From Marchantia polymorpha subsp. ruderalis (Eukaryota > Streptophyta > Marchantiopsida > Marchantiales > Marchantiaceae): DNA of 64,000 nucleotides. Below, piece after piece: positions 25,528 through 37,803 of this stretch; within the stretch, counting starts at the first letter, position 1; the number at the start of each line of letters is the position of its first letter. A program made the position numbers and the translations under genes. The stretch is from the NCBI GenBank assembly GCA_037833965.1, contig AP031355.1, forward strand, positions 29,723,501 to 29,787,500, read 5' to 3'. The notes beneath the pieces are model-generated. The model saw only the letters and a program-made list of their open reading frames with translations. It did not search any database and had not been told where the DNA came from.

Positions 25528-28372
25528 ATGAAGTGGTGGAAAAAGTCGAAATCGACGAAAGGCGGCTCAAAATGCATGCCTGGGAGCACCAGCTTCACAA
25601 CGCCGGGCTACATCAACAGCAAGGATGCCCATTCCATTCGAAACGCTGCCCCCGACCCTGCGAGTTTGCAATTGGATGACCGTGTGCAAGCGTATCTGAA
25701 CCAGATCAACTCCAGGCCTGTCTCAGGATCCTGCACCTCAGGATTTCGATTGGGTGATTCCACACGGCCCACCAAAGCAGGTAGGCCAAAGTCTGTCAGT
25801 GTCGGGAACATTGTGGACTTAGCCATAGCTGTGGACGGTGAGGACTCGAGCCCTTCCTTCTTTCCATATTCAAGCTCTGGTTTCACCTGTGGCCAGATCA
25901 CTCCGCTTCCGTGCTCCGTCTGTAAAAATTTTCCTAAGAACTACGGTCGCCCTCCTTACAAATTCAGCTACGAGGAGCTCGAACAGGTGACCAAGAAATT
26001 CTCGCAGGATCATTTTTTCGCGGAGGGGGAATCGGAGTTTGTTTACAAGGGAACTTTAGCAGATGGACGGCGTGTGGCTGTGAAGACGAGCTCTCACGAG
26101 GATAAGTTTTGGGCAGAGATCGAAGCTCTAAGCAGTGCCCAGTTTCCGAATGTCATCACCTTAGTTGGCTTCTGCGTCGAGGACAACCGGCGATTGCTCG
26201 TCTATGACTTCGTTTGCAATGGCTCTCTCGACTGGCACCTCTCACGTACGTGGTTTCCTGTCCCGTTCACTCATTTCTCTGTTAGCTGGCAGTAAAAAGT
26301 TCGGGAGGGGCAGTCCATATCCTTTACTAGTCATATTTCGTCCTCGCCCAACATGCGCGATTAAATTCGTAAAGCTTGCGACATGATTTTGGCGAGAACG
26401 GCCGTAGCTACAATGCTTCGTTAGGTCACTTTAATTTCTCCTTGCCACTCGATAGTTTCATTTTTGGAGGTATAGGGCTGTCAATAATGAGTGCACTCAC
26501 TTCCTGTCCCTAGCAGTAACTGGTTTGATAGATCCAAATTCAATCCAAGTGAGCCGGGTGACGTCAAGGATATGGTGGAATTGTGAGTGCATCCTTTGAC
26601 TGATCGTATTCGATATTGATGCAGCGCGAAATCCTAACCGGATGGAGTGGTCGGTGCGACAAAAGATTTCTGTGAACATTGCCAAGGGCTTACGGTACTT
26701 GCACGAACAATGTCGAGTGGGATGCATAGTTCATCGGGATGTGCGATCTAAAAATATATTCCTCACACATGACTTCGAACCTCTGGTAAGTCGTTATAGT
26801 TTTGATGCGAAATCTATGACCCTGTCTCTGTGTCTCTCTTCGTGAATATGAAAGTTATAAATTAGTGCGATCTAGCCTAATCACCCTCATCCATCACACA
26901 TTTCGAGAATGAGCATCAGAGTGCTGATAACACGGCTTTGTGATTACTGCAGATTGGGGGGTTAGGATTCGCAAGATGGCAAGCTGATGGATCAGTGGCA
27001 GTGAGAAGTAGCGTGGTTGGTACCCCAGGGTGAGTTGAAGATGATTGAGACTCGTAGATGATTCGTGTCTATGTATTTGATTTGGTTCTTGCGTAGTTTC
27101 ATAAGCTGAGCCTGACAGGATTCGCCTCGACTCGATGAAATTTAATCTGTGCGCTCGGTCTGACCCTGGGCCTAGATACATAACCTTTCCGTTAAGTATG
27201 CTCGGTGGCTCATGAGTTTCGAATACTTGCAGGTACTTGGCTCCAGAGTATGCTGAAAGTGGGCATCTGTCTGAGAAAGTGGATGTCTACTCCTTCGGTG
27301 TCGTGCTGTTGGAACTCATTAGTGGGCGGAAAGCAATCGACTTCAATCGCCCCAGTGTGGAGCAACAATTTTTGGCTGATTGGGTAGGTTCTACATGGCG
27401 AGCCAACGATTGCATGCCAACAACGTGCATCTAACTACATGCACATTGTTGATGCTCGTTGCTCACAAGTTTTCCTCCGTTTTAAGTATAGCCATTGTTC
27501 TAGCTATTATGCCAGAAGAGGTAGATATGATTCGTGCTATTTAGTAATGAGCATGTAGGCTTTGCCAGTTTTTGTGTATTCACATATTTATGTACATGGA
27601 TAACAGGCACGACCCCTGCTGGAAGATTTTGGAAGGGTAGTGAAGGAGGTCCTGGACCTGCGCATCGGCAATGAGTATCATCATCATGAGCTTTACTGCA
27701 TGGTGAATGCAGCGAGTCTGTGCATCCGTAAAGACCCAGCTACACGTCCTAACATCAGCCAGGTTGGTTTTCCTTCATCGTTCATGTGTACCAGATTTGT
27801 TGAATTGATATTCTTATAGACTCGTCCTGACATCAAGAAGAGCATCCTTTTGTTTTGGCTTATACTGAACTGAGTCATGTAAACGACGTACTCGTGAGCT
27901 GCCATTTCCGAATAGATTCTACCTATTCATAACTCACTCGAATTTCTTCTTCATAACCTTGAATAACTTATTGGTTATCGTTTGCTTTGAATATAGACTG
28001 TATGATCATTGTTGGGTTGAACAGTCCATAGCGCAGTATATGCTGTATGCATAGTTTCCGAAAGCGTGGAGTGATGGAAAGTACTTGTCATGGATGGAAC
28101 AGGTGCTCTGCATTCTAGAAGGTGACAATGATCAAGAAAACCTGATCACTGTCCCTGCGAACTGGTGTGCCAACAAAGACAATTCGGCTTCCTTCAGGGA
28201 GAGACACGGTCCTCTTACTCCAGACGACCAGTATGAGACCGAACTAAGATATCCTTCAGGAAAGCTTTCATCGAGTTCAGGTAGCAGCTCTGGATCTGCT
28301 TCTCGACCACCCAGAAGTAATTGTCTTCCAACTAAACGCCTTCCCAGCAACAATGGCCCAGTTACTTCTTAA
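25528..28372 (+). CDS. Receptor-like cytoplasmic pseudokinase, SELMODRAFT_444075-like, six exons
   Basis: Exons are 25528-26245, 26625-26785, 26953-27029, 27233-27383, 27607-27762 and 28103-28372. Introns are GT-AG with consistent phases, giving a product of 510 residues. There is no signal peptide or transmembrane segment. Residues 1-130 are a polar tail, then CSVC, then the [14 protein letters not shown] entry motif of PERK/RLCK-type kinases. The ATP lysine (VAVK), the helix-C glutamate ([10 protein letters not shown]), HRD with its asparagine ([12 protein letters not shown]), the APE motif ([10 protein letters not shown]) and [15 protein letters not shown] are present. The glycine loop is degenerate ([11 protein letters not shown]) and the DFG motif reads GLG (IGGLGFARW), so the magnesium-binding Asp is lost. 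This matches the plant family named 'inactive protein kinase'. The product probably signals by binding rather than phosphotransfer. The frame is intact with a Ser-rich tail, so it is a working gene, not a pseudogene. Splice sites are by eye. Confidence 0.85.
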
Positions 28373-30424
28373 GACCACCTTTTCGAGTGCTCTTTAACCT
28401 CATTACGATTAACATATAAACCTAAGAGCCTGCAGAATCGAACCAAACTAAACCGATCACCAATTAGTGTACAGCTTAGTAGGCTCAAAGCATGTAACGA
28501 AATTTCACCTCAGAGTGTACATATACAACTATTTTGTGGATATTGAATGCAACAGAGTACTGCATTGCAATTCCTCCATGATTTTGTTCATTCTTTAGTG
28601 TGAGTTTTTGTTCCTGTAAAGGCTGGATCTTGTGCAACAGTAACTCATTACTGCGGCCGCTGTCTGTTTGGTACCCAGTGCGGAAGTACCTTGTATGTGA
28701 TACTTTCCACCATCCTGCTTTTAGCATTAAGAGGGCTTCTGAATTCAGTTTCAGGATGAACTATTGTTGTGAAGGATCCAGATTTCTGCTTTGAGTCCAC
28801 TAGCAGTAGCTAAATCAGACGTTCTAATCTGAATAGGATATGTAGCACTCATCATACTAGAACCATCCAACACTAACATCTAAACATTAAGGACCTGAGT
28901 CATTAGCGTCAGAGACTGTCAGTGATGATTCCAGGTACGGAGGGGTACTGGGAAACCATCCCTATATCAATAAGAGTCATCTATCCTATGACAAGCTTCT
29001 CCTTGTCTCCCGACTATTCATATTACATATAACACGTCCTGGAAAGGATACGCTGAGTGCTACATTGAGAAACGACAAGAGCCTGGCCTTTGTAATAAAT
29101 TGTTCGTTGAAAGGACCAGACTTCATGTTTACCCTTGCTTGTGAGGGTATACTTCTCAGCTGAACCAATACTTAGAAAAACTTGGCACCTGTGTGAAAAG
29201 TATTGCGGAGTTATTTTAGTACGGGAGGGTAGTTGTAAGATGGAAGGCAATGACTATTGATTTATCAGAAGAAGACCAGCTACTTAATCCCTGGCCCGTT
29301 CAAGAATGTGAAAAAGTCGACCTGTTTTTGAATCTCGAGTGAATAAAGTTGTGGGTTTTAAAGCTATTTGTTGTCTCGCCACGTGAGTTTGTGAATCTGA
29401 GTCAATAGCTGAAGCAGTATTATGAGTTAGCCACGTTTGAAGTATTATCATTCCGAGCCACACACGCAATCAGAATCAACCTTTAATCGAAAATGGATGA
29501 AACCGTATGCAACCGCGATTGGGCAGAAATCGGGAGCTTAAAAATACCTCGACCACGGAAAACAAAATTGCACGCCACCGATTCTTCACTCTAAACTCGT
29601 TGGCAGCTGCAGACAGTCCGTCGGAAATAAGACAGCGCCTGAGTTCAAGCAGACGATCGTCAACGGCGTCAATGAGTCTTTCTAGTCGTCGAGGCGAATC
29701 AAATTCTCCCCCACTTAATGTGCAATTAACGCATTCAGTATGTTAACAGCGGCACATGCATACCTCATGGAGTGTTTCTCAAGGCATACCACTTTAATTA
29801 GAAAACTGAAGCCCCTTCTGCGCACATGACTTTCGTTTCAGAGCACAGATGTAATATGCTGGTGCAACTCTTCGTACTCGTGTGATGGTTTTAAGATCTC
29901 CGCCTAATTATGAACTCATGTTCCCGCTCGCAGTGGTCGAAGCCCTTCGCTACACGATGGCTCGCATATTCCCTAGCTTGTGGTCGAGATGCTCAGCACT
30001 CATTCGGAGGCTCGGCGTTGAGCTCAGATTCCCGGCCGATTTAGACAAACGCCGACACCTGAATGAAGCTCTTGCGTTAAGAAAGCCTCCTCGATTCCAG
30101 CAGCAAATGGTCGCAGAGCTGGGTTTATTATAAACACTGCCATAGCGGACAGGGAAGCGGCGTGACCTGAAAAGGTGTCCGCATTGAACAACTGACGCCG
30201 ACAGCAGTGGCATTCCTCATAATAGGTAAACTTCGATCCGTGCGGGCGTGCGTGCTCTTGTATTCCATAAGAATTAAGCTCCTGCCCTAAAGGTCCATCC
30301 TCGTGAAGGTCACATCCTCGACGGTACGGTGACCTATTGTCACTTTCTCAAATTTCTATTTCTATGTTTGCTTCGTGACAAGCACGGGCCATCCGCAGAA
30401 GCGACAACAATTGTTGCTGATTCT

Positions 30425-30457
30425 GGTTAATGGCAAAGGAAATCTTTGCCATTAACC
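30425..30457. repeat. Perfect inverted repeat, 14-bp arms, 5-base loop
   Basis: Arms 30425-30438 and 30444-30457 are exact reverse complements. Confidence 0.95.
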
Positions 30458-30963
30458 TATTCTTAACAATTGGTCTGTCTTCCAACACAAAGTTTCTTAC
30501 AAGTGGGATTCATCTCCCTCTCTATTAACCTGGATGGGCCAGTAACTTCGGTAATCGGCCTCGCTACGGCCTCAGAGCAATCTACGGATGGCAAATTGGC
30601 ACGCAAAATGATACTCTTCGCGCTAGGACTCACCAGGTAGCGGGAGCGCCGCAAAGCCATCGGCGAAGACTGCAGAGTGAGCCCCAAACTCCGAATTTTT
30701 TGAGAATCTTCCGAAACAAATTTGAATGATCTAAATTGAGAATATAGTACCGAGCAATAGTTTCGAATGTTTCGAAAGCTTCTGAATGAGCTGGAGACGA
30801 AAGTGAAGGCTTCGATATGAAACGTCAGGAATGTCATCTGCAAAAGTCTGCAACTTCACGATGTCCAACTCTTCGAATGTGAGGTGAAATGGTACGGAGC
30901 TGCCATGCCATTTACGTTGTTTTATCCATCTATTCACGGGCCGGTTTGCACATGGTTACCGAA

Positions 30964-30997
30964 CTCATCAATTTCACTAACAAGTGAAATTGATGAG
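30964..30997. repeat. Perfect inverted repeat, 15-bp arms, 4-base loop
   Basis: Arms 30964-30978 and 30983-30997 are exact reverse complements, with loop AACA. Confidence 0.95.
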
Positions 30998-31740
30998 TGT
31001 ATTTTGGAGAACTTTATTAAGAGAAAGGGGGTACTCCACTGAAATAAAGACCGTTGGCAAACGTCATCAACATATACATAGGATGGCGAAAATGTTCATA
31101 AACAACTTGCGGCTTCATCCATCTCACTTGCCAATTGTTAATCTCGATGATTTTGCTCTCTTCGAGGGAAGAGCGTGGAGTAGGTTAGGGCGGAATAAGT
31201 TCTTCACGTGTTGTATTGAAGCGTTATACTCTGTTCACACTTAAATTAACCAATTATATTGTTTGAAATTTTGTTTAAGTTGGTAACTAAATAGGACTTG
31301 GAGTATTGTGCAGGAATATATTGATTAAGTGTTAATTTGATTATTTTCCCCTAATCTTTCTCGAAATACACATTATTCCAATTTTTCACTATTACAGCAT
31401 TGATTCAAATTAAACATAGTTCATTATGGACACCTCATTAGACATCTACGAGGTAAACATAGTTTAGGATTTTGATAGTAAGTAAATGAACAAATAAAAA
31501 ATTATTTTAATATTATCAACTACGTGAGGTGGTATTTGAAGCGCATGTGTTTGTGCAGATGTGAGTAGATAATGAAGTGTGGTAGAATTGCTTGATACAT
31601 TTATTTTCAATATCATTTGATCTTGCAAGTTGTCAAAATTCATTTGAAATAGAGCACAAAGATAATGATTAGACAAAATGAAATTTGCACATGAAAAAAG
31701 TATTTATAACATTAATTTCAGCATCTCTTTTTTCATATAT

Positions 31741-31770
31741 AATTTATTCATATCAAGTTATGAATAAATT
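31741..31770. repeat. Perfect inverted repeat, 12-bp arms, 6-base loop
   Basis: Arms 31741-31752 and 31759-31770 pair exactly. AT-rich context makes this one less surprising than the others. Confidence 0.9.
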
Positions 31771-32599
31771 GTTGGTAAATTCAAAAACATATATTATATG
31801 AGAGTAAATAACATGAAATTCCAACTGTACTATATGAGTAGAATGGAGGCATATTTTTAACTTCACAAATTTTCATTGTATGTGAGGTTTAGTGATAATT
31901 AAAAAATTTAATGCAGTTTCATCACTAATCATGCACTATAATTGGTTGATATTAGAAACTTAAAAGAAAATTTGGGATTTTTATGTGAGATTATTAGCTA
32001 GATTGTGAGCAATTGTTGAGTTGATAACCTAGTAAAGGTGGAAAATTAGGCCTAATTTTAAGTATTGGTTGGTAACAATAGTCACAAGTCAATCTAGCAA
32101 AACTCTTGTAGTTTTGCCAACGATCGCATAAAGTTTTGCATAAAGTGTTAATGTTTGTTAAACTTGTGTTCTGGCAGTTGCTTCGTCACAAGATTTGTCA
32201 TCTATGTCTATTTGTAATCAAGTACAGTCTTCTCGTCTAAAACTCGTCGCCTTGATGTTTGGACTTTAAGTGTTTGATTTTAGCATGAAATATAGTGTAA
32301 GCTTTAAACTCCCCACCCCTTTGCGTTTGAGTCCGGATGGGGGTCTAAGCGAACAAAGATAAAACACTAACACTCATGAAACTGCACTTAGACAAAAGCC
32401 ACTCATGCTACCTCTACTATTGCCAATAAACTCTAGCTATCATATCCTAACTCTTCTCTCTCCTCCCTCCACAAGAGGAATCAACACAAAGAAAGAAGAC
32501 TACCTCCGCACTCCACTAAAACCCACCAGCACCCGCAGCCACAAGGTCACCCCTATCCCGATCCCCAAAATCCGCAAAATCCAAAAAGAAGCCTAGCGC

Positions 32600-33600
32600 A
32601 TGACACCTGGCATGCTATCACATACCCTCATCCATATCTTACCTCTTGTAGGGGCAATTTGTCTGCAGAGAGTCCTTGCTGTGCTGGCGATTTCAGAGTC
32701 TTTTCAACCTCATCAAAGGCAAGAGCCGGATGCATTTCCATCTCTGTCTCTAACATTCACACCCCTATTAGTGTCGTGACCAGTAGTACGATAGAACTAA
32801 GGCCCAGGTAGTGAGCACAAACGCTGCACAACGATTGCTCCAACATTCTCCCCTGCCCATTCGGCACTCGACATTCGAGGCAACTCCATCTTGAAACTCT
32901 TTGCAATTCCAAACCAATTTCTTCCTATACTAGCCACCGCCGATACCAATCCACACTTAACGAGAACTTCCAGTAGCCTTCTTTGTACCAAAGCACATCA
33001 TCTGTGAGACGCTTATGTCTTGTATCGACATCTTTTCATAAGAACCGTGACATCTGCTGCTGCTTGTCCTGCCAGCGTGGCTGCTGTAGAGTTTTTGCAA
33101 CTTGTAAGTCGTGTAAACATGCTAGAAAATCCGCTATATGCCTCCACCTCCTTCCCATCGTCACTGAAGCACAGAGTTTTCCTCGGGGACGAGTTGCCGG
33201 GGAGGTAGCTCGTTCACTCCTTCCGCAGAAGGCACACGTGTCTCCGCATTCCTGTCTTCGTCTTCTCTGCCCTCAGGCGTAGGGATGTTTTCTAAGGGTC
33301 TCTACACTGAAGGCGCCTCCTCCGAAGGCCCTTGCTCCAAAGGTCCTTGCTTCAAAGGTCCTTGCTCCGAAGGCCCTTGCTTCGAAGTCACTTGCTTCAA
33401 AGGCCCTTGCTCCGAAGGCAATTGCGCGCCTTAGCCTATCCATATCAACCACTTTCAACACTCAGAGATTCATAGATCCCTTATCCGTTTCAAATGTTCT
33501 TGGGCTCGTTAGAACGAGCGTGTTGAGCTCTATCTATCAAGACTCTAACTAAGTCAAGGCGTTACTAATTGAAAACGTTATGAGGTATTTACTCCATCAG
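32600..33600 (-). mobile_element. Diverged fragment of the gypsy LTR family seen at 46-61 kb
   Basis: The part at about 33465-33590 matches the conserved LTR module found at 51320-51430. Shared pieces include TTCTTGGGCTCGTTAGAACG and the following AAGTCAAGGCGTTA, in the same orientation. Next to it lies an array of GAAGG/CTTGC units related to the CCGAAGGC repeats of those LTRs. The minus-strand sequence at 32600-33280 gives protein-like but broken translations, which could be remnants of an LTR-borne ORF. No LTR ends (TGTGGTA or TTATTACA) were found here, so the boundaries are approximate. Confidence 0.55.
33330..33419. repeat. Six-copy 15-bp tandem repeat
   Basis: Units of the type CCTTGCTYCRAAGGY run at exact 15-base spacing from 33330. 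Because 15 is a multiple of three, the minus strand translates as five-residue repeats such as FGARA and FEART. This is most simply an expansion of the CCGAAGGC repeat of the LTR family rather than a protein repeat under selection. Confidence 0.9.
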
Positions 33601-34400
33601 ATCTCTAAAACTTCTTCGAGAAAGAAAAAAAAACTAGATTACCATAAAAGTACAACACTTCTGGCCTTGCCACACTCTCTCCTCTACTGCACTTTACTAT
33701 GGGAGAACGCTCATTTTGATAAATTGCACAGCTCTGGTCACAATCTTTCGAAACAGACCTTGCTGCTTGCGGCTTTACTTTTCATAGTTCGTCCTCAAAT
33801 ACTCCACCTCACAATTCAATTGCACTCCAAGAACGAGCAGTGCTAATAAATCTTGCAGTTCCTCTCGTTGTTCTACCATTAAGTCGCCCTCCGTCGAGAT
33901 GATACTCCTTGTTGTGGGTTCTTGAATTCGCCACCAACTCAAGAACGGTTCTTGTACGTAACCATTTCCTTTACGTAGCTGTCTTAACGTATAAAGTAAC
34001 TAACATGTGACTAACACTATCTAATTATTTTTTATTTTTTTTCTTTGATTGTTCTAAGATCTTCTACTTTTCTATTCTAGTTCTAAGTCAAAAGGTGAGC
34101 ACATAATTGAGCTCACATATAAAACTAAGAGTGAGGTTTACAACACCTTGATTGTCACATGAGAGTATCACAGTTCAGGCATGATTGATTTTTTTGCAAA
34201 TGTTGGAATCTTCACTTGTAATTGGGACTACAATAGGCAGTATAATCTGAATCTAGTCTAGTACTCGGCGCATGCAGATTATTTCCTTGGTTGCTTCGAT
34301 ACTAGTGTCAAAGATAGAAGCATGTTGTTTTGAGAATGAAGAGATTGAATCAATCACTATCATAGAGAGTTAAGAACCAACGTACATGTGTATAATGACA
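33601..34400. other. Intergenic, no gene recognised
   Basis: Between the LTR fragment and the copia remnant. It may include the 3' end of that copia copy, but no LTR boundary could be fixed. Confidence 0.3.
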
Positions 34401-36470
34401 ATTAAAATAGTCAGAGTTTAAATACTCACGAAAAAAAGTTGAGACATTGTTGTTTTAAAGGAGGTCATGGTATCAGGTGAAGTTAAGGTAGCGGAGTATG
34501 TGATAGACAAAATCCAAGTGCGCTACTTCATGCTTTTCAATAATGTTATTGTAGTTGTGTTTTGATCTCTGCAATGTGTACGAGACAAGTTTGTAATTTT
34601 ATTAGATCATCAACATAAAGAAGTAGCATGATGATGGTCTTATCTTCTCTGATAATATTGAGGTTGGAATCAAGTTTGCTTTGAGACTAACCAATTAAAC
34701 AAAGATGCAAGTCAATCTCCTCATATCATTATCTCAGAAATTGTTTGAGACCATATATTGATCTGTTGAGAAGACAAACCAAGTGTTTCAAGCCTAGTTG
34801 CTCAAAACCAGATGATTGTCTGATGTAAATTTGTTATTTTAGCTTCTTATTCAAGAAGACAACTATTACATACATATGATGCAATTCACATCCAAGAGCT
34901 ACAAACAACAATATAAGGACCGAAGAGTTGACCATTGTATCAAAAAAGTTGTTCTAGTCATTATCATTATATCATTCTTATAGTCAATGCCATGTTTTTG
35001 TTAGAGTAATTTGGCTCTTAGGCGCGCTTTTAAATGTAGAAACATAACATGAGTTGTGATTTGGTCTTGAAAATTTATTTACACAAAAGAGCTCTTTTAG
35101 CTTCTTGGAGCGTGACTATTTTTCATGTGAGATTTGCAACCATGAAGTCAAACTCCTCATGCATTGTTGCTTTTTAAAGAGATTTATTAGTGTTTTAGCC
35201 ATTGAGAGTTGATTATCAGTAGGTTGTGTTGTCTCCATTATGTTGAGAAAGGTGTGAGCAGGTCCGTGATAGTTACTCTAAAGAAATTGCATGAGTCTTT
35301 TACCTTTCAGATTGGTGTTGGGTCTTGTGCATCGATCAGAAATCCAGCGAAGTAAATCTGCTTGGACAAAGCTAGCAACGTTGTTAAAGACGTAAATAAA
35401 TATGACTGAGCAACCGACTCTTGAGTCGATTAATGTGCAATCCCTTCAGAATTATGTCCCTCTGGGCGCAACAATCGATCAGAGCCCTCATCTTTAGTCT
35501 CAAATTTACTGAATAGGTCCACAAACTTGTGAGTGTCTTAAAAATTACTTGGTACATACTCTAAAATGCATGCTTTAAAACATGTTACGTAATTTGTACA
35601 AGTAATGTGATGATTCACCACATCATAGAAGCAATGCGATTTACAGTCATTGACATAGCTTGCAAACACACACTATATGCTTTAGACTGCAACTTGATTC
35701 TTTGGTCTTCTACAATATGCACATTCAAAGTGCAATCAAAAGCACGGAGGCTAGATAGGTCAAAAATCGATCTGTGCAACTTTTTGGAAGGTGTTGTTAC
35801 GTTGAGTAAGTGAGTGACTCAATGATTCAATAAGTAGTCAACATTTAAAATTGGTTTCATTCACAAATAATAAAAAAACTTGGAAGTGTTAAATATGCAA
35901 CGCGCAACCTCAAACAACGCACGATTTTTGCGTTCAAAACTACCACTTTGATGAGGAGTTGCTGATGTGATGAGATGCTGAAAGATAACATTCTTTCCAT
36001 AGTAGATTTTGAACTAATTAGAGATGTATTCATCTCATCCATTAGATTGAAAGGTAATGACTTTAGTATTCCAATCATGCTCGGTGTGCCAACCAAAGAT
36101 CACCTGTGTTGGATACAAATTGTTAGAATTGATGAAAAGATTTAATAGCCAAGAACAAGATCCATGTAAAACGGATATAATAATTAGTGAACGTTAGTAA
36201 GTATCAAAACTCGATCGAGGCTTTAACTAGTCTCTCTAGATTGTTTTGGACTAACTTTAGTGGAAAATTCATCTTCTTAATCGCCAATTTGGAATTTTTG
36301 ATGCTTTAACTAGTATGTCTAGATTGTTGTGGACTAACTTTTGTGGAAGATTCGTCTTCTTAATTGTCAATCTGGGCTTTTTGATGCAATGTTGCTTTTT
36401 CAAAACACAGTCCTCGCAACACTTGTCTCTGTCAATTTGAAAGCCCATGCAAGGAAGTCCATGCACAAAC
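34400..36470 (-). mobile_element. Second decayed Ty1/copia pol remnant (GAG-pre-integrase, integrase, RT)
   Basis: On the minus strand the copia pol order is readable. A GAG-pre-integrase zinc-like segment at 36466-36269 contains CCEDCVLKKQHC and LVHNNLD. An integrase segment at 36096-35857 has SSHQQLLIKVVVLNAK, equivalent to 'SSP.TPQQNGVVERKN'. An RT entry block near 35180-35000 contains MHEEFDFM and KRALLCK. RSIYGLKQ lies near 34750-34800 and the RT active-site block MLLLYVDDL near 34600-34640. Stops and frame changes are frequent, so it is dead. An 84-bp tandem duplication lies in the 5' part. No LTRs or target duplication were found. Confidence 0.75.
36220..36387. repeat. 84-bp direct tandem duplication inside the copia remnant
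   Basis: The segment starting CTTTAACTAGT at 36220 recurs at 36304 with about ten substitutions. The duplication covers the pre-integrase coding sequence and probably arose after the element died. Confidence 0.85.
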
Positions 36471-37803
36471 TATTTCAAAGCCATATGATGCGATGTTTGA
36501 TGGTGTGGATGACATGCTCATTTTGGCAAAGAACCAAGTCTTGAAAGTACTTTCTTGATATATGAAATCATTTCATTGAAACGTTATTTATAGATTATGT
36601 ATTTTCAAATTGTGATATTCACTTGATATTAATTTATTTTTGCGCATATTTTTATTTTTGAACATGATCAATATGTAAAAAAATATAATATAAAAATGGA
36701 GAAGAAAACCATTTATCAAACATTTTTCCCTATTTTACTATAATACACCAATGAACTTTAGTGAATTTTTGTGTTAATAGTACATATTTTACTGCTGTTT
36801 CCAAAGTAATGTTCACTCCTTTGGGACCAGCAAAACTTATGGAGTGTTGATCTGATGATTATTCTTTAGTTTCTCACGTTTTTAACTTTCTTAAGGTTCC
36901 AGTGGCAATTTTATACATGCTTCTAGGATTACAATATAATGTCTGAATTTATAGGAACTCAATTGAGTATAAAATATCAAGGTAAATATTGATGGTTGTT
37001 GGGCATGAAATTTAAATGGAACGAATTTCTCTTCTCGTGGAGGTATAAAGAAAACTCAGAAAGTCCCTCCTCAAGCCACCATCGATTTGTGTCAATCAAA
37101 GCTCTTTGATTGACACAAATTTTCAGTCCACCGTGTATAAGAAAGGATAAATGATCAAATGAACATTCATTTCAGAGTTCGATCTTCATTCTTCAGAGCA
37201 TTCAATATGCAGAGAAAACACTCGGATCATTTGCAGTCAGAACCCTTTGTCTACAGGAAAATACTAAAAAATATACCTGGACCAGGAGAGAAAGACAAAA
37301 TAAACAAAACTCAAAGCTGTTTATATGCTTGTTTTTTGAACTAACTAGTGAACAAGATATTTCAGGAGTAGTTTTGCATAAACCTTTTTATAACAATAAA
37401 ATTAGAACCCACTGAAATACTTATTGCCATGCCTGCCTGTGTCTCCCTCCATCTGTGACCACAGGCAACTGGCGAGGGCTAGTCCCTGTATCCTTTGCTA
37501 TGCTTATTTCTAGCTTGTTTCTATTTGGAATGGTGAAAGGTGTGAAGATAGTAGACTGGATTGCATTGAACTATTGTCTAGATTTCAATCTGGACGATAA
37601 TGACTCAGAGGCATTCACCTACATATGTACGTACATGTAGCAGGCACTCTATATTTCAATCACATTCCTACTACCCTTACTTCAGGATGCTGTACATGTT
37701 TGACAAGATGTACGTCATCTAGATTTTGGTTCTTTCTGGATACTATCATTTTCCCTCAGGTAGAAAGCTCTCTTGCGCCGCCAGGAGATTCACGGATTAC
37801 ATG
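36471..37803. other. Intergenic, no gene recognised; 3' flank of the lyase gene
   Basis: AT-rich to about 36800, then mixed. It should contain the 3' UTR of the minus-strand rhamnogalacturonate lyase, but no clear poly(A) signal was identified. Confidence 0.35.
37085..37120. repeat. Perfect inverted repeat, 17-bp arms, 2-base loop
   Basis: Arms 37085-37101 and 37104-37120 are exact reverse complements separated by only CT. It lies about 690 bases beyond the lyase stop codon. Confidence 0.95.

Larger units (their letters stand above)
28373..32400. other. Intergenic, no gene recognised
   Basis: This follows the kinase stop. The 3' UTR presumably occupies the first few hundred bases, but no clear poly(A) signal was found. 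ORFs at 29507-29746, 29882-30133 and 30463-30843 (minus) show no family motif. The stretch from 31240 to 32400 is AT-rich. A weak copia-gag-like look (FDNLQ) of the minus translation at 31464-31676 is too slight to call. Three hairpins are listed separately. Confidence 0.35.

Noticed and set aside
30463-30937. Minus-strand ORFs of 126 and 68 codons
   Set aside because: No family motif or splice partners found, and the region carries a hairpin and looks intergenic.
33273-33461. ORF with FGARA/FEART pentapeptide-like repeats
   Set aside because: Explained by the 15-bp DNA repeat derived from the LTR motif. The spacing does not give the A(D/N)LXX pattern of pentapeptide-repeat proteins.
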